The notes: generated by a model not told the origin, from the letters alone. A stretch of DNA of 64,000 bases from Chloroflexota bacterium (GCA_029782365.1 JAKOUW010000235.1:1-64000), one strand, 5' to 3'; counted from the first letter of the stretch, positions 1 to 7,473 are shown. Program-made: numbers and translations.

Positions 1-105
1 GCTCACCGTTTTGGGATGCACTCCCAGTTCGGCGGCAATGTCCTTGATGTACACGCCGCGCTGATTCAATGATTTGATCACAGCAAAGTCCTCCTTTCGT
101 AACAT
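1..105 (-). CDS. istA: IS21-family transposase IstA, N-terminal part (cut by window edge)
   Basis: The 35 visible codons run off the left edge. The start is ATG at 105 behind a GGAGG ribosome site (111-115). The peptide begins MLRKEDFAVIKSLNQRG and continues with an IKDIAAELGVHPKTVS helix-turn-helix, the usual opening of IS21-type IstA transposases, where it helps bind the element ends. IstA normally acts with the ATPase helper IstB, which would lie further left, outside the window. Only the DNA-binding start is visible, so the integrity of the DDE catalytic domain cannot be judged. Confidence 0.8.
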   Translation of the reverse strand, partial: MLRKEDFAVIKSLNQRGVYIKDIAAELGVHPKTVS

Positions 106-146
106 TCGTACCTCCAGTTATGCACGCTGAGGTACATTCTAGTTGG

Positions 147-200
147 GTTTCAGTGGACTTTCTGCGCGATTTTTAATGGACTATATCACCGTTACTGACA
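147..200. mobile_element. Terminal end of the IS21-type element
   Basis: The stretch upstream of istA ends at 200 with TGTCAGTAACGGTGATATAG when read on the minus strand, fitting the TG/TGT ends of IS21 elements. It holds two copies of TGGACT, at 154-159 and 177-182, resembling the short repeated transposase-binding sites found inside IS21 ends. The exact boundary and the target duplication cannot be set because the other end lies outside the window. Confidence 0.55.
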
Positions 201-446
201 CAGCGAGTCAACCACCTGTGCCTGGAAACGGATGCCTACGATTTGCGCTTCCATCACCAGCCTCCGCCCAGGACGCATAACCGCAAGGAAGATGTTGCCT
301 GGGCGAGGCGAAAAATCCAGACTCTGTTCCGGCAGGCCGGTGTGCGCTGCCCGCCAATCAGGATGGTATAGCTTATGAATCGAATGGCGGTCGTTGCAAA
401 GCGACCGCCATTCGACATCGAAATTATCTTCGCCGTCTCGGATCAT
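192..446 (-). pseudogene. Possible gene remnant interrupted by the IS21 element
   Basis: An 84-codon reading frame starts at ATG 446 and takes its stop codon from inside the IS end (192-194), so if it was ever a gene its 3' part was cut off by the insertion. I recognise no domain. A perfect 14-bp hairpin at 380-415 lies inside the frame, which argues against it being coding. There is no good ribosome-binding site. It could simply be chance open frame in intergenic DNA. Confidence 0.25.
380..415. repeat. Perfect 14-bp inverted repeat (hairpin)
   Basis: TCGAATGGCGGTCG (380-393) and CGACCGCCATTCGA (402-415) are exact reverse complements around the 8-nt loop TTGCAAAG. There is no T-run on either side, so it does not look like a simple terminator. 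It sits about 180 bp from the IS end and may be a REP-type palindrome or a protein-binding site. Confidence 0.6.
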
Positions 447-549
447 CCGGTCGGTTTTTTATTCGAGTTGAATTGGCAGATGCGCCTTTCAGGTGCTTTT
501 TGGACAAAAAGGAAGACATCTTGATGATTGAAGAAAGTAGTTTTTTTGC

Positions 550-807
550 TTATTGAGGCAAAATATCTTGTAATTCTTCGTCGGTAAAATGCTCTCTGAG
601 AATTTTAATTACATCTTCATACGCATACTCGTTTTGTTGCGCAATGGAATGCATCATTACCTTAACCATATCAATATTTTGTTGAGCAGAATGTTTTACA
701 ATTTCCTCATAAATCGAACGAATTGCCCCGTATTTGTTAAATAAGATACTACTGACCGCAACAGCCCCCAATACTTTGGCAACTTTCAACAAATTGATCC
801 CATACAT
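550..807 (-). CDS. Small hypothetical membrane-anchored protein (third gene of TerB-like cassette)
   Basis: An 85-residue protein, not recognised. The first about 25 residues form a short hydrophobic helix (LLKVAKVLGAVAVSSILF) and the rest is charged and helical, so it is probably anchored by its N-terminus with a cytoplasmic tail. It starts 3 nt after the stop of the preceding gene, so translation of the two is probably coupled. It is AT-rich like the other two genes of the cassette and unlike the rest of the window, which suggests horizontal transfer. Function unknown. Confidence 0.55.
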   Translation of the reverse strand: MYGINLLKVAKVLGAVAVSSILFNKYGAIRSIYEEIVKHSAQQNIDMVKVMMHSIAQQNEYAYEDVIKILREHFTDEELQDILPQ

Positions 808-810
808 TTC

Positions 811-1164
811 TTAAAATTCTTTCAAATATGTAGAAATCTCTTGTGAACTACGCATATTGGTTGTGAAGATTTCGAACAGTGCTTTTATCATATCTCTGTA
901 AAAAACTTTTGTCTCATTATCAGTATTTTCCGATTTTGATAATTCCGTCAAACCTTCAACCAATACTTTAAAATTCTCTTTATTGATGTTCAATTCATCA
1001 AGTCGAGATTGCAGAACTCGGCCAAATAATTGCTCTTTTTTATTAAGGACATATATTTCCTTAATTGTCCCCAGAATTTCCGGTAGATTTTGAACAATTC
1101 CTTGTACAATAACAAGTTTAGGCGATACAGGCTGCATTTCACCTTTTACGATTTTTTTGTCCAT
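811..1164 (-). CDS. Hypothetical helical protein (second gene of TerB-like cassette)
   Basis: A 117-residue, probably all-helical protein with no signal peptide and no motif I recognise; rich in Lys, Glu and Asn. It lies 20 nt after the TerB-like gene and 3 nt before the small membrane protein gene, all on the minus strand, so the three form an operon. Strongly AT-biased codons match its neighbours. The role may be as partner or regulator of the membrane protein upstream, but that is only inferred from position. Confidence 0.6.
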   Translation of the reverse strand: MDKKIVKGEMQPVSPKLVIVQGIVQNLPEILGTIKEIYVLNKKEQLFGRVLQSRLDELNINKENFKVLVEGLTELSKSENTDNETKVFYRDMIKALFEIFTTNMRSSQEISTYLKEF

Positions 1165-1184
1165 GTTCGCTTTTGATCTCTTTC

Positions 1185-1958
1185 TTAAGAGTTTTTTACA
1201 CTATCTGATTTCTCATCGTTTTTCCATACAATATCATGGAGTTTCTTAACACCAGAAGCAGTACCAAGTGCGATTGCAGGAGCCACATCAATGAGTTTTT
1301 TAACACCATACGCCGCCCCAAGTGCGAGTGCCGGAACCACAATAACAGCCCCTAACAACATTCCGCCCCCAACGAATGCGCCGAGTGCAGCTAAACCAGA
1401 GGTTATTCCGGCTGCGCTAAGTCCAAAGACGGAACCACTTGCTGCAATTGCTGCAATAGGAACACCGACCGCAGCAAGGTTTGCTGCACAATCTTTTATA
1501 GTCTGTTTAAATTTATTAGAATTTGAGGGATTATCCTTGATTTTATCAAGATTCTCCTGGACAGACTTTATGGCATCAACTTGTTCTTGGGTAATCCCCA
1601 AGGCTTTCCCGATACCAAGGATGTATTGATATTCTTCATCGGTGATCTTGGAATCGACCAAAGAAAAAAGACACAAGTCTGAGATTAAGGTGTATTTTAA
1701 TTCCGTATTACTAAGATTTTGAATTGCCTCAAGATTCGCCAGCTTATCTTCGTGTTGAAGGTTGAATACTGAAGAATAGATTTTAGCTTTCCCTCCATCT
1801 GAAATCTTAAGTTGCGCCAACAAGTTATCCAGTTGACGTTTTTCCTTATCTCCAAATTCTTTATCTACATAACAGACGGCAGACAAAATACTCAAATAAG
1901 CGATTTGTTCATTTTCGGAATATTTTTCTAATGGATGTTTTTTCTGTTCTTCGGACAT
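1185..1958 (-). CDS. TerB-like protein with Gly/Ala-rich hydrophobic C-terminal region
   Basis: 257 residues. Residues about 15-135 resemble the TerB/TerB-like helical domain (acidic 'VDKEFGDKEKRQLDNLL' and 'DSKITDEEYQYI' pairs). Residues about 155-240 are strongly hydrophobic and rich in Gly and Ala, long enough for two to four membrane passes, and carry a tandem repeat (ALGAAYGVKKLID, then ALGTASGVKKLHD). The start is ATG 1958 with AAGGAG well placed. TerB-family domains occur in tellurite-resistance, phage-defence and stress loci and are often membrane-associated. The hydrophobic tail resembles pore-forming or membrane-disrupting segments only in composition. First gene of a three-gene operon in an AT-rich island; exact role unknown. 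Confidence 0.6.
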   Translation of the reverse strand: MSEEQKKHPLEKYSENEQIAYLSILSAVCYVDKEFGDKEKRQLDNLLAQLKISDGGKAKIYSSVFNLQHEDKLANLEAIQNLSNTELKYTLISDLCLFSLVDSKITDEEYQYILGIGKALGITQEQVDAIKSVQENLDKIKDNPSNSNKFKQTIKDCAANLAAVGVPIAAIAASGSVFGLSAAGITSGLAALGAFVGGGMLLGAVIVVPALALGAAYGVKKLIDVAPAIALGTASGVKKLHDIVWKNDEKSDSVKNS

Positions 1959-2274
1959 AATTACTACTCCTTGGGGTGATTTCTGGGTTCTGATGGTTTA
2001 TTCTACTGACTCTCGATAGGCTATAATTATGCCAGATTACTGCCTGTCAGGTTTGAATATGCTACGAATAAGTTGCTTAATAACTTTGGACAAAGGCGAT
2101 ATTTTTTTCTCAAAGTTATTATAGCCCATTCAAAAAACTTTTAGCACAACCTGCATCATCATTTATTCAGCCGATAATGCCGCTGTACAACCATACAAAT
2201 CTGACGCTTACACCGCCTCCTTTAAATCAATTAAGAGCCTATACAATCAAATAGATCACCTGGGATTCTAAGAG
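1959..2274. other. 316-bp intergenic stretch, AT-rich
   Basis: No convincing gene. The right-hand gene ends into it and the TerB-like operon starts from it, so it should carry that operon's promoter; a CATAAT box preceded by TGG lies on the minus strand near 2029-2037, without a clear -35. A 10-bp inverted repeat (TAATAACTTT 2078-2087, AAAGTTATTA 2112-2121) with a 24-nt loop could be a weak terminator or a binding site. Confidence 0.4.
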
Positions 2275-2964
2275 TCATCTCCTTACTGATAAGTGCTTCG
2301 ACCGCGAAGATTTCAGGTTTCGTGTTTTTTGGGACAGTTTATCGAGTTCACCCAAAAAACAATGAACGACTATCCATTCCTCTGTGAACGGACCAGGTAT
2401 TGAGGGCGGCAGCATTGAGAAATTAAGTACCTTGTCCGCGTAATTAAGGACTTTGTGCTCTGCGCTTTTGGGAACCAGATAGACAATCCTGGCATCATGA
2501 CATTCGGCGATATCAAGGCCGAACCGCTCTACCTTTTCCAGAATATACTGGTATTTACCGCGTTCTTTAGATGCTTTCCGAAACTGTTCCAGGTCGGTGA
2601 TGAGGAACGAACCACCCTCACTTTGGATGGTTTCTTGTTTGGCAAGATAGATACTATTTTGGCTGGCATCGATGGAAGTGTCAGAAGTTTTCAACTCGAT
2701 GAAAAGAAGCTGCCTACGCTCAGGATTGTACATCAGCCAATCAATATTCGTCGATTGGTTATTATCTGGTTTCTTCAGCGGAAACTCTGGGCAGATCATC
2801 TTTATCGATCCAGATAAGATCGGATCATCCCGAAATGTTTCAGTGAGAACGCTTTCAAGAAACATACCAAGAATAAGCCCCACAGATCGTTCGACCTGCA
2901 CTTTGGGGATCATGGCGGTTTCGATGATGGCTTTCATAAGTTCTTCAACGAATGACGCAGACAA
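2275..2964 (-). CDS. PD-(D/E)XK nuclease-like protein
   Basis: About 229 residues. Counting from an upstream TTG at 2982, D81 (in NIDWLMYN) and E96-L-K98 (in LLFIELKTS) on consecutive strands give the D...ExK catalytic signature of the PD-(D/E)XK superfamily, and the preceding helix carries FLESVLTE. The family covers restriction, repair and defence nucleases, and many members of this kind accompany mobile DNA. I place the start at TTG 2964 because GAGGAG lies 6 nt upstream; TTG 2982 and ATG 2937 are alternatives. It follows a frameshifted gene by about 60 nt in the same direction. Substrate and partners cannot be told; no methyltransferase is adjacent. Confidence 0.6.
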   Translation of the reverse strand: MSASFVEELMKAIIETAMIPKVQVERSVGLILGMFLESVLTETFRDDPILSGSIKMICPEFPLKKPDNNQSTNIDWLMYNPERRQLLFIELKTSDTSIDASQNSIYLAKQETIQSEGGSFLITDLEQFRKASKERGKYQYILEKVERFGLDIAECHDARIVYLVPKSAEHKVLNYADKVLNFSMLPPSIPGPFTEEWIVVHCFLGELDKLSQKTRNLKSSRSKHLSVRR

Positions 2965-3024
2965 TTGTTTCTCCTCAGGCAATCCCGTGTTTTTTTTGTG
3001 AACATTTACGGTTGTGGTTTTAGA

Positions 3025-3491
3025 CTACCCAGGCAACTTCAGGATATACCATCTATCTTTCCAGCTTTTAATATCATCCAGGACGACTTTATTGTGGGTG
3101 GATTTCTGGGTGATAGGGCGAGCTCCACCATGTGATCGCAAATAATCCTTGTGATCCGTATAGATTTTTCCACGAAGCCAGATGCCAGACATAACATAAT
3201 AATTCGGAATAGTTGAGCCGGTCGAGAAATCTACAAGAACCCAAAATTCTTGTTCGTCAACTTTTTCTTCAGGAGGAACCCCTTCTGTTGTTGGAATTTG
3301 CAATCTCCCGACCGGCGAGATTTCACTCTGATTGTAAGCTTGCGATTTCCAGTCCGCGGTTTGGCCACGACAATACTTTTTACCCCATTGGAAATTTCCG
3401 TGGAAGCACCCATTTCTGCTATTTTCTTTGCGACCAGGGTCTTTGCCAATACGCCCACTTCTCTTGTAGAAAGCTTTTGAACATCTGTCAT
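3025..3491 (-). pseudogene. Frameshifted small protein of an uncharacterised nuclease-like family
   Basis: Two frames read as one protein: the first (3491 down) begins MTDVQKLSTREVG with AGGAGG upstream and ends in frame with VKSRRSGD; the second continues IPTTEGVPPEEK to 3025. Adding a single G near 3300-3302, where TTGCAAATT would become TTGGCAAATT, restores RRSGDWQIPTTEG and a continuous protein of about 155 residues. The restored protein (IRVKSRRSGDWQ ... EFWVLVDF ... SWKDRW) resembles a common uncharacterised family with a PD-(D/E)XK-like core, known to me only from general pattern. It is either a real inactivating deletion or a sequencing error. Confidence 0.6.
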
Positions 3492-3682
3492 ATTTATCCT
3501 CCTGACCGAATGGTTACTCCCACCATAAGCTCCTAATATTGATTATACAGCCGATTATTGGATACAAGATTCTTGAATTTCAATCATCCGGTTTTTACAG
3601 ATCGACTGCTGAAACCGGAGTTTTCTTTCTCCCTTACAGCGCATTAGGGACATTCGCTTCTATTTAAGCAAGAGGTGCCGTG

Positions 3683-3880
3683 ATGACAAATCAGATTGTA
3701 CGTCAACAAATTTCTCAAAACCCTGACCCACAATCAAAACCGCTTTCGGGAGATGATATAACCCCTTCTCAGGAGCAGATTCTTCCCGACCGGCTGCCCA
3801 AAAGCCTGGTCGAGTGGCTGGCGCAGATCAATCAGCGCTACCAGGCCGTTCATCCATCACAGCCCAACGACACCAGCTAA
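3683..3880 (+). CDS. Small hypothetical protein upstream of recombinase remnant
   Basis: 65 residues, hydrophilic, Gln/Pro-rich at the N-terminus and a helical C-terminus (LPKSLVEWLAQINQRYQAVHP). The start is ATG 3683 (a GTG directly before it is possible) with AGAGG at 3671-3675. It lies 94 nt ahead of the truncated serine recombinase and probably belonged to the same mobile element. Not recognised; could be an accessory factor of the recombinase or a chance short gene. Confidence 0.4.
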   Translation: MTNQIVRQQISQNPDPQSKPLSGDDITPSQEQILPDRLPKSLVEWLAQINQRYQAVHPSQPNDTS

Positions 3881-3974
3881 ATATTCCCCGCTGCTCCTGG
3901 ATCGGAGGTGAGTCTCACACCGTTCTGGTTTGGCATTGTTTGATTTCCACTCTCAAAAGAAAGGATTGAACAAA

Positions 3975-4277
3975 ATGAATAGTTTGAAGAAACGCGAAGA
4001 CTCTACTCCGCTACCCGGGGCTGCCTATATCCGCTTCTCGTCCGATATGCAAAGCGACTCATTCAGCCTGGACGCCCTACTGCGCCAGATCAAAGAGCAG
4101 GCCGAGCGTGATCGAGTGGACATCGTTAAGGTGTTCTCAGACCCTGCCCGACCAGCTTACCTGAAGAAGTTCCGGCCAGGAATCAATGCCATGCGGGAGG
4201 CAGGTCGGCGAGGCGAGTTTGAAGTGCTGTTAATCACAAAAACTACCGCATGGCGCGCTGCCAGGAGTAGGCACTAA
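3975..4277 (+). pseudogene. Serine recombinase, truncated N-terminal remnant
   Basis: The start is ATG 3975 behind AAAGGA. The first about 85 residues match the resolvase catalytic domain: AAYIRFSSDMQSDSFSLDA carries the Y-x-R-x-S nucleophile motif, followed by LRQIKEQAERDRVDIVKVFSD. After VLLI the family similarity stops and the frame closes at TAA 4275-4277 inside the ssrA terminator hairpin. Intact relatives are about 190 to 550 residues, so the DNA-binding part is missing. It looks like the end of a decayed integrated element abutting ssrA. An in-frame ATG at 3930 would add 15 residues but has no better ribosome site. Confidence 0.7.
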
Positions 4278-4309
4278 AATCGCCCAGCGCTCGCTGGGCG
4301 ATTTTAGTG
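4272..4309 (-). terminator. Hairpin terminator of tmRNA gene
   Basis: CACTAAAATCGCCCAGCG (4272-4289) pairs exactly with CGCTGGGCGATTTTAGTG (4292-4309). On the minus strand it follows the tmRNA 3' end directly, with the T-rich segment in the distal arm. It also supplies the stop codon of the recombinase remnant that faces it. Confidence 0.7.
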
Positions 4310-4699
4310 GAGATGGCGGGAATCGAACCCGCGTCCGAAAGATTCGACCGCGTACATCTACGAGCGTAGCCTGTTGTAGCTCTCACCCGGCGGACCACGA
4401 CAGGCAAAGGTCACGCCAGGTCAGCCGCTGGGACCCGAAAGCCCCTCTGTTCGCATGGTTAGCAGCGTCGCATGCGGCACGTTGACTTTGTTACGCCCAC
4501 TCCACCACCGGTCAACGAGCGAGGTGGGCAGACGTGGCTCCCTTAGGGGCCGGCTGTTTTGCCTTGCTTATGCAGCGAGGGGCATTGCAGCGTAGGTGTT
4601 TGTGCGATTGGCACTTGTGTTTTGCACTGATTTTACGAGGTCGGCGCCTCTCGGCTCGCAGTCCGGGGCCAGTTTCTCCCGTCGAAGCCTGTCATCCCC
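4308..4699 (-). ncRNA. ssrA: tmRNA (ssrA)
   Basis: Transfer-messenger RNA for rescue of stalled ribosomes with SmpB. The 5' end reads GGGGATGACAGGCTTCGAC and the 3' end GGGTTCGATTCCCGCCATCT, so GGGGATG and CATCTCC pair as the acceptor stem with one G-U pair. The discriminator is A4308; the next bases are CTA, so CCA is not encoded and must be added. A tag frame runs from AAC at 4621 to the stop TAA at 4568 and reads NTSANRTNTYAAMPLAA, after the alanine charged on the tmRNA, with the expected hydrophobic ...LAA end. The first codon of the frame is my inference. Confidence 0.93.
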
Positions 4700-4708
4700 G
4701 AGATGCTT

Positions 4709-4714
4709 ATTATA
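4709..4714 (-). promoter_or_regulatory. -10 box of ssrA
   Basis: TATAAT on the minus strand, 9 nt before the predicted tmRNA 5' end at 4699, overlapping the end region of comB. No good -35 hexamer is visible at 16-18 nt. Confidence 0.5.
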
Positions 4715-5422
4715 CTACGCTTGCCAGGCCTTGAGCTCCAAAATGCCATTTTGCCTTCCGGCGAGCAGCGCAAAATCAAAGCGGTCCAACTGCAGCGCCA
4801 GTTCCAGGTCCTGGCTGGGAAATTCTGGCCTGGCCGGGTCGGCAAAAAGCTGGCCGGAATAGGATTTTGTAACCCGCGCCAGGTAAGGCTCCGGGTCTGG
4901 CTGTTGGCCGGCCAGCAACGCGGCGATGTATTCGGCGCAGGCGGCATCTTCATCGCCATCGCGCAGCCCCAGCACCCCGGTGACCACGAACGAAACTGAC
5001 TCCCAGCCGGCGGGCGGCGCCAGGTGCTGCAAGCAGCGCGCAGTGGCTGTGGCGCACACAAAACTGGCCGCCAACAGCGGCTCGCCGTAGGGAGAGCGCA
5101 GCATGCCCTGCACCCCGGCGGAGGTGCGTTGAATCAACGTGCGGCCATGCAAGTCTTGGTGAAGCAGAGCGGCGGGTGAGTTGCCGTAATCGAACCCCGC
5201 GATCGGCAGGCCGTCCACTTCTCCGAGCAGCAGAGCGCCAGGAAAGCGCTTGCGCATTGCAAAAGCCATCTCCACCTCGCCCGCCAGCAAGATGCGCTCG
5301 GCGCCGGCCGCAAAAGCAAAGCAGGCCGTGGTGAAGGCACGCAGGACGTCGATGACGACCACCGGGCCGCGCGCCGCCTCGCAGTTCTCCAGGGTGGTGT
5401 AGCGAATGCCAGGCGTCACCAT
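4715..5422 (-). CDS. comB: 2-phosphosulfolactate phosphatase family protein
   Basis: 235 residues, normal for the ComB family, a Mg-dependent acid phosphatase that makes sulfolactate from 2-phosphosulfolactate in coenzyme M synthesis. Typical segments are VVVIDVLRAFTTACFAFAAG (Asp near the N-terminus), LLGEVDGLPIAGFDYGNSP and IQRTSAGVQG. Bacteria without coenzyme M often keep a copy, so the true substrate here may differ. It starts within the last codons of the S51 peptidase gene (7-nt overlap), so the two are co-translated. The gene ends just upstream of ssrA. Confidence 0.85.
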   Translation of the reverse strand: MVTPGIRYTTLENCEAARGPVVVIDVLRAFTTACFAFAAGAERILLAGEVEMAFAMRKRFPGALLLGEVDGLPIAGFDYGNSPAALLHQDLHGRTLIQRTSAGVQGMLRSPYGEPLLAASFVCATATARCLQHLAPPAGWESVSFVVTGVLGLRDGDEDAACAEYIAALLAGQQPDPEPYLARVTKSYSGQLFADPARPEFPSQDLELALQLDRFDFALLAGRQNGILELKAWQA

Positions 5423-6087
5423 GCCATGGCCTGGCCATCCAGGTAGCGCGTTGATATTCCCCGCGCAATCAGGGTCACGCCGCCCAACCCCACCACGCGT
5501 TTTTCGCCGTCGTTGACGAATAAGGCCGTCGAGCCATCGATGCCCAGCACGGTGCTGCCGCGCTTTTGCAGGCGTTTAATCCCGCTGACGAACATGGATG
5601 AAAACTCATCGAAGTGAGGAAAGATCACCACCCCAGGCAGCAATCCAAACCCTTTGGTGAAGCGTGGGAAGCCAGGGAATCCTTCGCCCATGATCATCGC
5701 ACCGGCGGAACAGCCAGCCACCACGCCGTGGTTGTGATGCACCGACAGGATCGCTTGCCAGGCCAGGCTGCCTTCCAAAGACTTATATAAATACTGCGGC
5801 CGCCCTCCTGAAAGAAACACAAAATTGGATGCGGCGATTTTTTCGGCAAATGACGGATTATTGGCGCTGGCGCGATCAACTACCGGCAGCGCTTCCACCT
5901 GTGCACCCAGACGCGTGTAGTGCTGCACGCCCAAATCGGACCAATATTTGATGCGCTCCTGCCCCTCCGTACCGGCTGCCGTCGGCAGACACACCACGCG
6001 CGGCGCAGCGTTGAGATGGTCAAATAAAAAGCGGTCCACAGGTTCGATGGGCGGCAGATACTCTCCACTACCAATTAATGCTAGCAT
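5416..6087 (-). CDS. Peptidase S51 family protein (cyanophycinase/dipeptidase E-like)
   Basis: 223 residues. The class I glutaminase-like fold is shown by LALIGSGEYLPP at the start, FVFLSGGRPQYLY and the nucleophile elbow VVAGCSAGAMIMG with Ser in G-x-S-A-G, as in peptidase E and cyanophycinase. A catalytic His may be in IFPHFDEF. No signal peptide, so cytoplasmic. The start is ATG 6087, preceded by AGGTGAGG; an upstream in-frame start at 6147 would lie within the promoter. Substrate not known; cyanophycinase proper is not indicated, since cyanophycin synthetase is not nearby. Confidence 0.8.
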   Translation of the reverse strand: MLALIGSGEYLPPIEPVDRFLFDHLNAAPRVVCLPTAAGTEGQERIKYWSDLGVQHYTRLGAQVEALPVVDRASANNPSFAEKIAASNFVFLSGGRPQYLYKSLEGSLAWQAILSVHHNHGVVAGCSAGAMIMGEGFPGFPRFTKGFGLLPGVVIFPHFDEFSSMFVSGIKRLQKRGSTVLGIDGSTALFVNDGEKRVVGLGGVTLIARGISTRYLDGQAMAW

Positions 6088-6118
6088 AACCTCACCTTTC
6101 GCACAATCAATTTGGGCT

Positions 6119-6147
6119 AATATAGCCAAGTTTATAAGGAAAGTCAA
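6119..6147 (-). promoter_or_regulatory. Sigma-70 promoter of S51-comB operon
   Basis: TTGACT (6142-6147) and TATATT (6119-6124) on the minus strand, spacer 17 nt, about 30 nt ahead of the ATG at 6087. Confidence 0.65.
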
Positions 6148-6181
6148 GACTCGGCAACTTCATCCATTGTAAAAAAAGGAC

Positions 6182-6190
6182 TGGTATTAT
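6182..6190 (+). promoter_or_regulatory. Extended -10 promoter of ABC importer operon
   Basis: TGGTATTAT at 6182-6190 fits an extended -10 element (TGn then TATTAT); no clear -35. The transcript would begin about 6197, some 39 nt before the ATG with its AGGAGG site at 6226-6231. Confidence 0.5.
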
Positions 6191-6235
6191 ACAATTAGGT
6201 GAGTTCGCATTCCCCAATTTTTTTCAGGAGGTTCT

Positions 6236-7387
6236 ATGTTGAAGAAGTCTCGTCAGTATGTACTTACCGTCACGAGCCTGTTGGTCATTGCTGTCATGTT
6301 GGCAGCCTGCGCCAGCGGCACGACGGCTGCACCCAGCGCCGCGCCAACCCAAGCGGGTGCCGCCTCTGGGATGGATAAACTTGTTGCCGATGCCAAGGCT
6401 GAAGGCGCGCTCACTGTGATCGCCCTGCCGCACGATTGGTGCAATTATGGTGAAATAATCGCCAACTTCAAAAGCAAATACGGTCTGACTGTCAATGAAT
6501 TGAACCCGGATGGAAGTTCGGGCGATGAAATCGAAGCCATCAAGGCCAATAAAGACAACAAAGGCCCGCAGGCGCCTGATGTTATCGATGTTGGGCTTTC
6601 CTTTGGTCCACAATCCAAGGCCGACGGCTTACTCCAGCCCTACAAAGTCTCCACCTGGGACTCCATCGCGGCTGATGTGAAGGATGCTGAAGGCTATTGG
6701 TACGGTGATTATTACGGCGTGATGGCTTTCATCGTGAACACCGATGTCCAGCCTAAGATTCCCCAGGATTGGGGCGACCTGCTCGCCGCCGATTACAAGG
6801 GCCAGGTTGGACTCTCGGGCGATCCGCGCGTATCGGGCCAGGCCATCAACTCCGTTCAAGCGGCTGCCCTGGCCAATGGCGGCACTTTAGACAACGCACA
6901 GGCCGGCCTGGATTACTTTGGGAAAATGAACAAAGCCGGCAACCTGGTGCCTTTAATCGCCAATAACGCTTTGGTTGCCAAAGGCGAAATCGCCGTGCGC
7001 ATCACTTGGGACTACAACGCTATGGCTGCAGTTGACTCGTACAAAGGCAACCCCAAGACCTCGGTCATCATCCCCAAGACCGGGCGCTTTGCGGGCGTTT
7101 ACCTGCAGGCCATCAGCGCTTATGCACCGCATCCAAATGCCGCCAAGCTGTGGATGGAATACCTGTATTCCGACGAAGGCCAACTGCTGTGGATGAAAGG
7201 CTACTGCCACCCAATCCGCGAGACAGATTTGAAATCGCGCAATGCCATCCCCGCTGATCTGGCTGCCAAGCTGCCGGATGTCAGCGGCGTGGTCTTCCCC
7301 ACTCTCGCTCAAAACAACGCCGCCTCGACTCTTATCACCAAGAATTGGGATTCGATCGTCGGCGCCGATATCAAGAAAGCCCCGTAA
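6236..7387 (+). CDS. ABC transporter substrate-binding lipoprotein
   Basis: 383 residues. The lipoprotein signal ends at Cys25 (VIAVMLAAC), followed by a Ser/Ala/Thr/Pro linker, so it is anchored outside the membrane. The body is a family 1 solute-binding protein of the iron/phosphonate/polyamine group (AfuA/PotD-like): VIALPHDWCNYGEIIANF at the start, APDVIDVGL in the middle, WMEYLYSDEGQLLW near the end. First gene of a four-gene importer operon with two permeases and an ATPase. A hairpin right after the stop may hold back transcription so that this protein is made in excess. Substrate cannot be told from sequence. Confidence 0.88.
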   Translation: MLKKSRQYVLTVTSLLVIAVMLAACASGTTAAPSAAPTQAGAASGMDKLVADAKAEGALTVIALPHDWCNYGEIIANFKSKYGLTVNELNPDGSSGDEIEAIKANKDNKGPQAPDVIDVGLSFGPQSKADGLLQPYKVSTWDSIAADVKDAEGYWYGDYYGVMAFIVNTDVQPKIPQDWGDLLAADYKGQVGLSGDPRVSGQAINSVQAAALANGGTLDNAQAGLDYFGKMNKAGNLVPLIANNALVAKGEIAVRITWDYNAMAAVDSYKGNPKTSVIIPKTGRFAGVYLQAISAYAPHPNAAKLWMEYLYSDEGQLLWMKGYCHPIRETDLKSRNAIPADLAAKLPDVSGVVFPTLAQNNAASTLITKNWDSIVGADIKKAP

Positions 7388-7406
7388 AATTCTAACTGCA
7401 CTCACG

Positions 7407-7436
7407 AGGGAGACTCTACACCAGTAGAGTCTCCCT
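7407..7436 (+). terminator. Intercistronic hairpin after substrate-binding protein gene
   Basis: AGGGAGACTCTA (7407-7418) pairs exactly with TAGAGTCTCCCT (7425-7436), loop CACCAG. It has only a short T-stretch, so it is probably a leaky terminator or a 3' stabilising structure that lowers expression of the permease genes relative to the binding protein. Confidence 0.6.
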
Positions 7437-7473
7437 TCAATATTAAGTCAAGTCCCGCCCGCTTAAGGAGCCT

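Noticed and set aside
4534..5061. Open frames on both strands across ssrA and comB
   Set aside because: They overlap the tmRNA or a well-supported comB gene in other frames and have no recognisable protein features.
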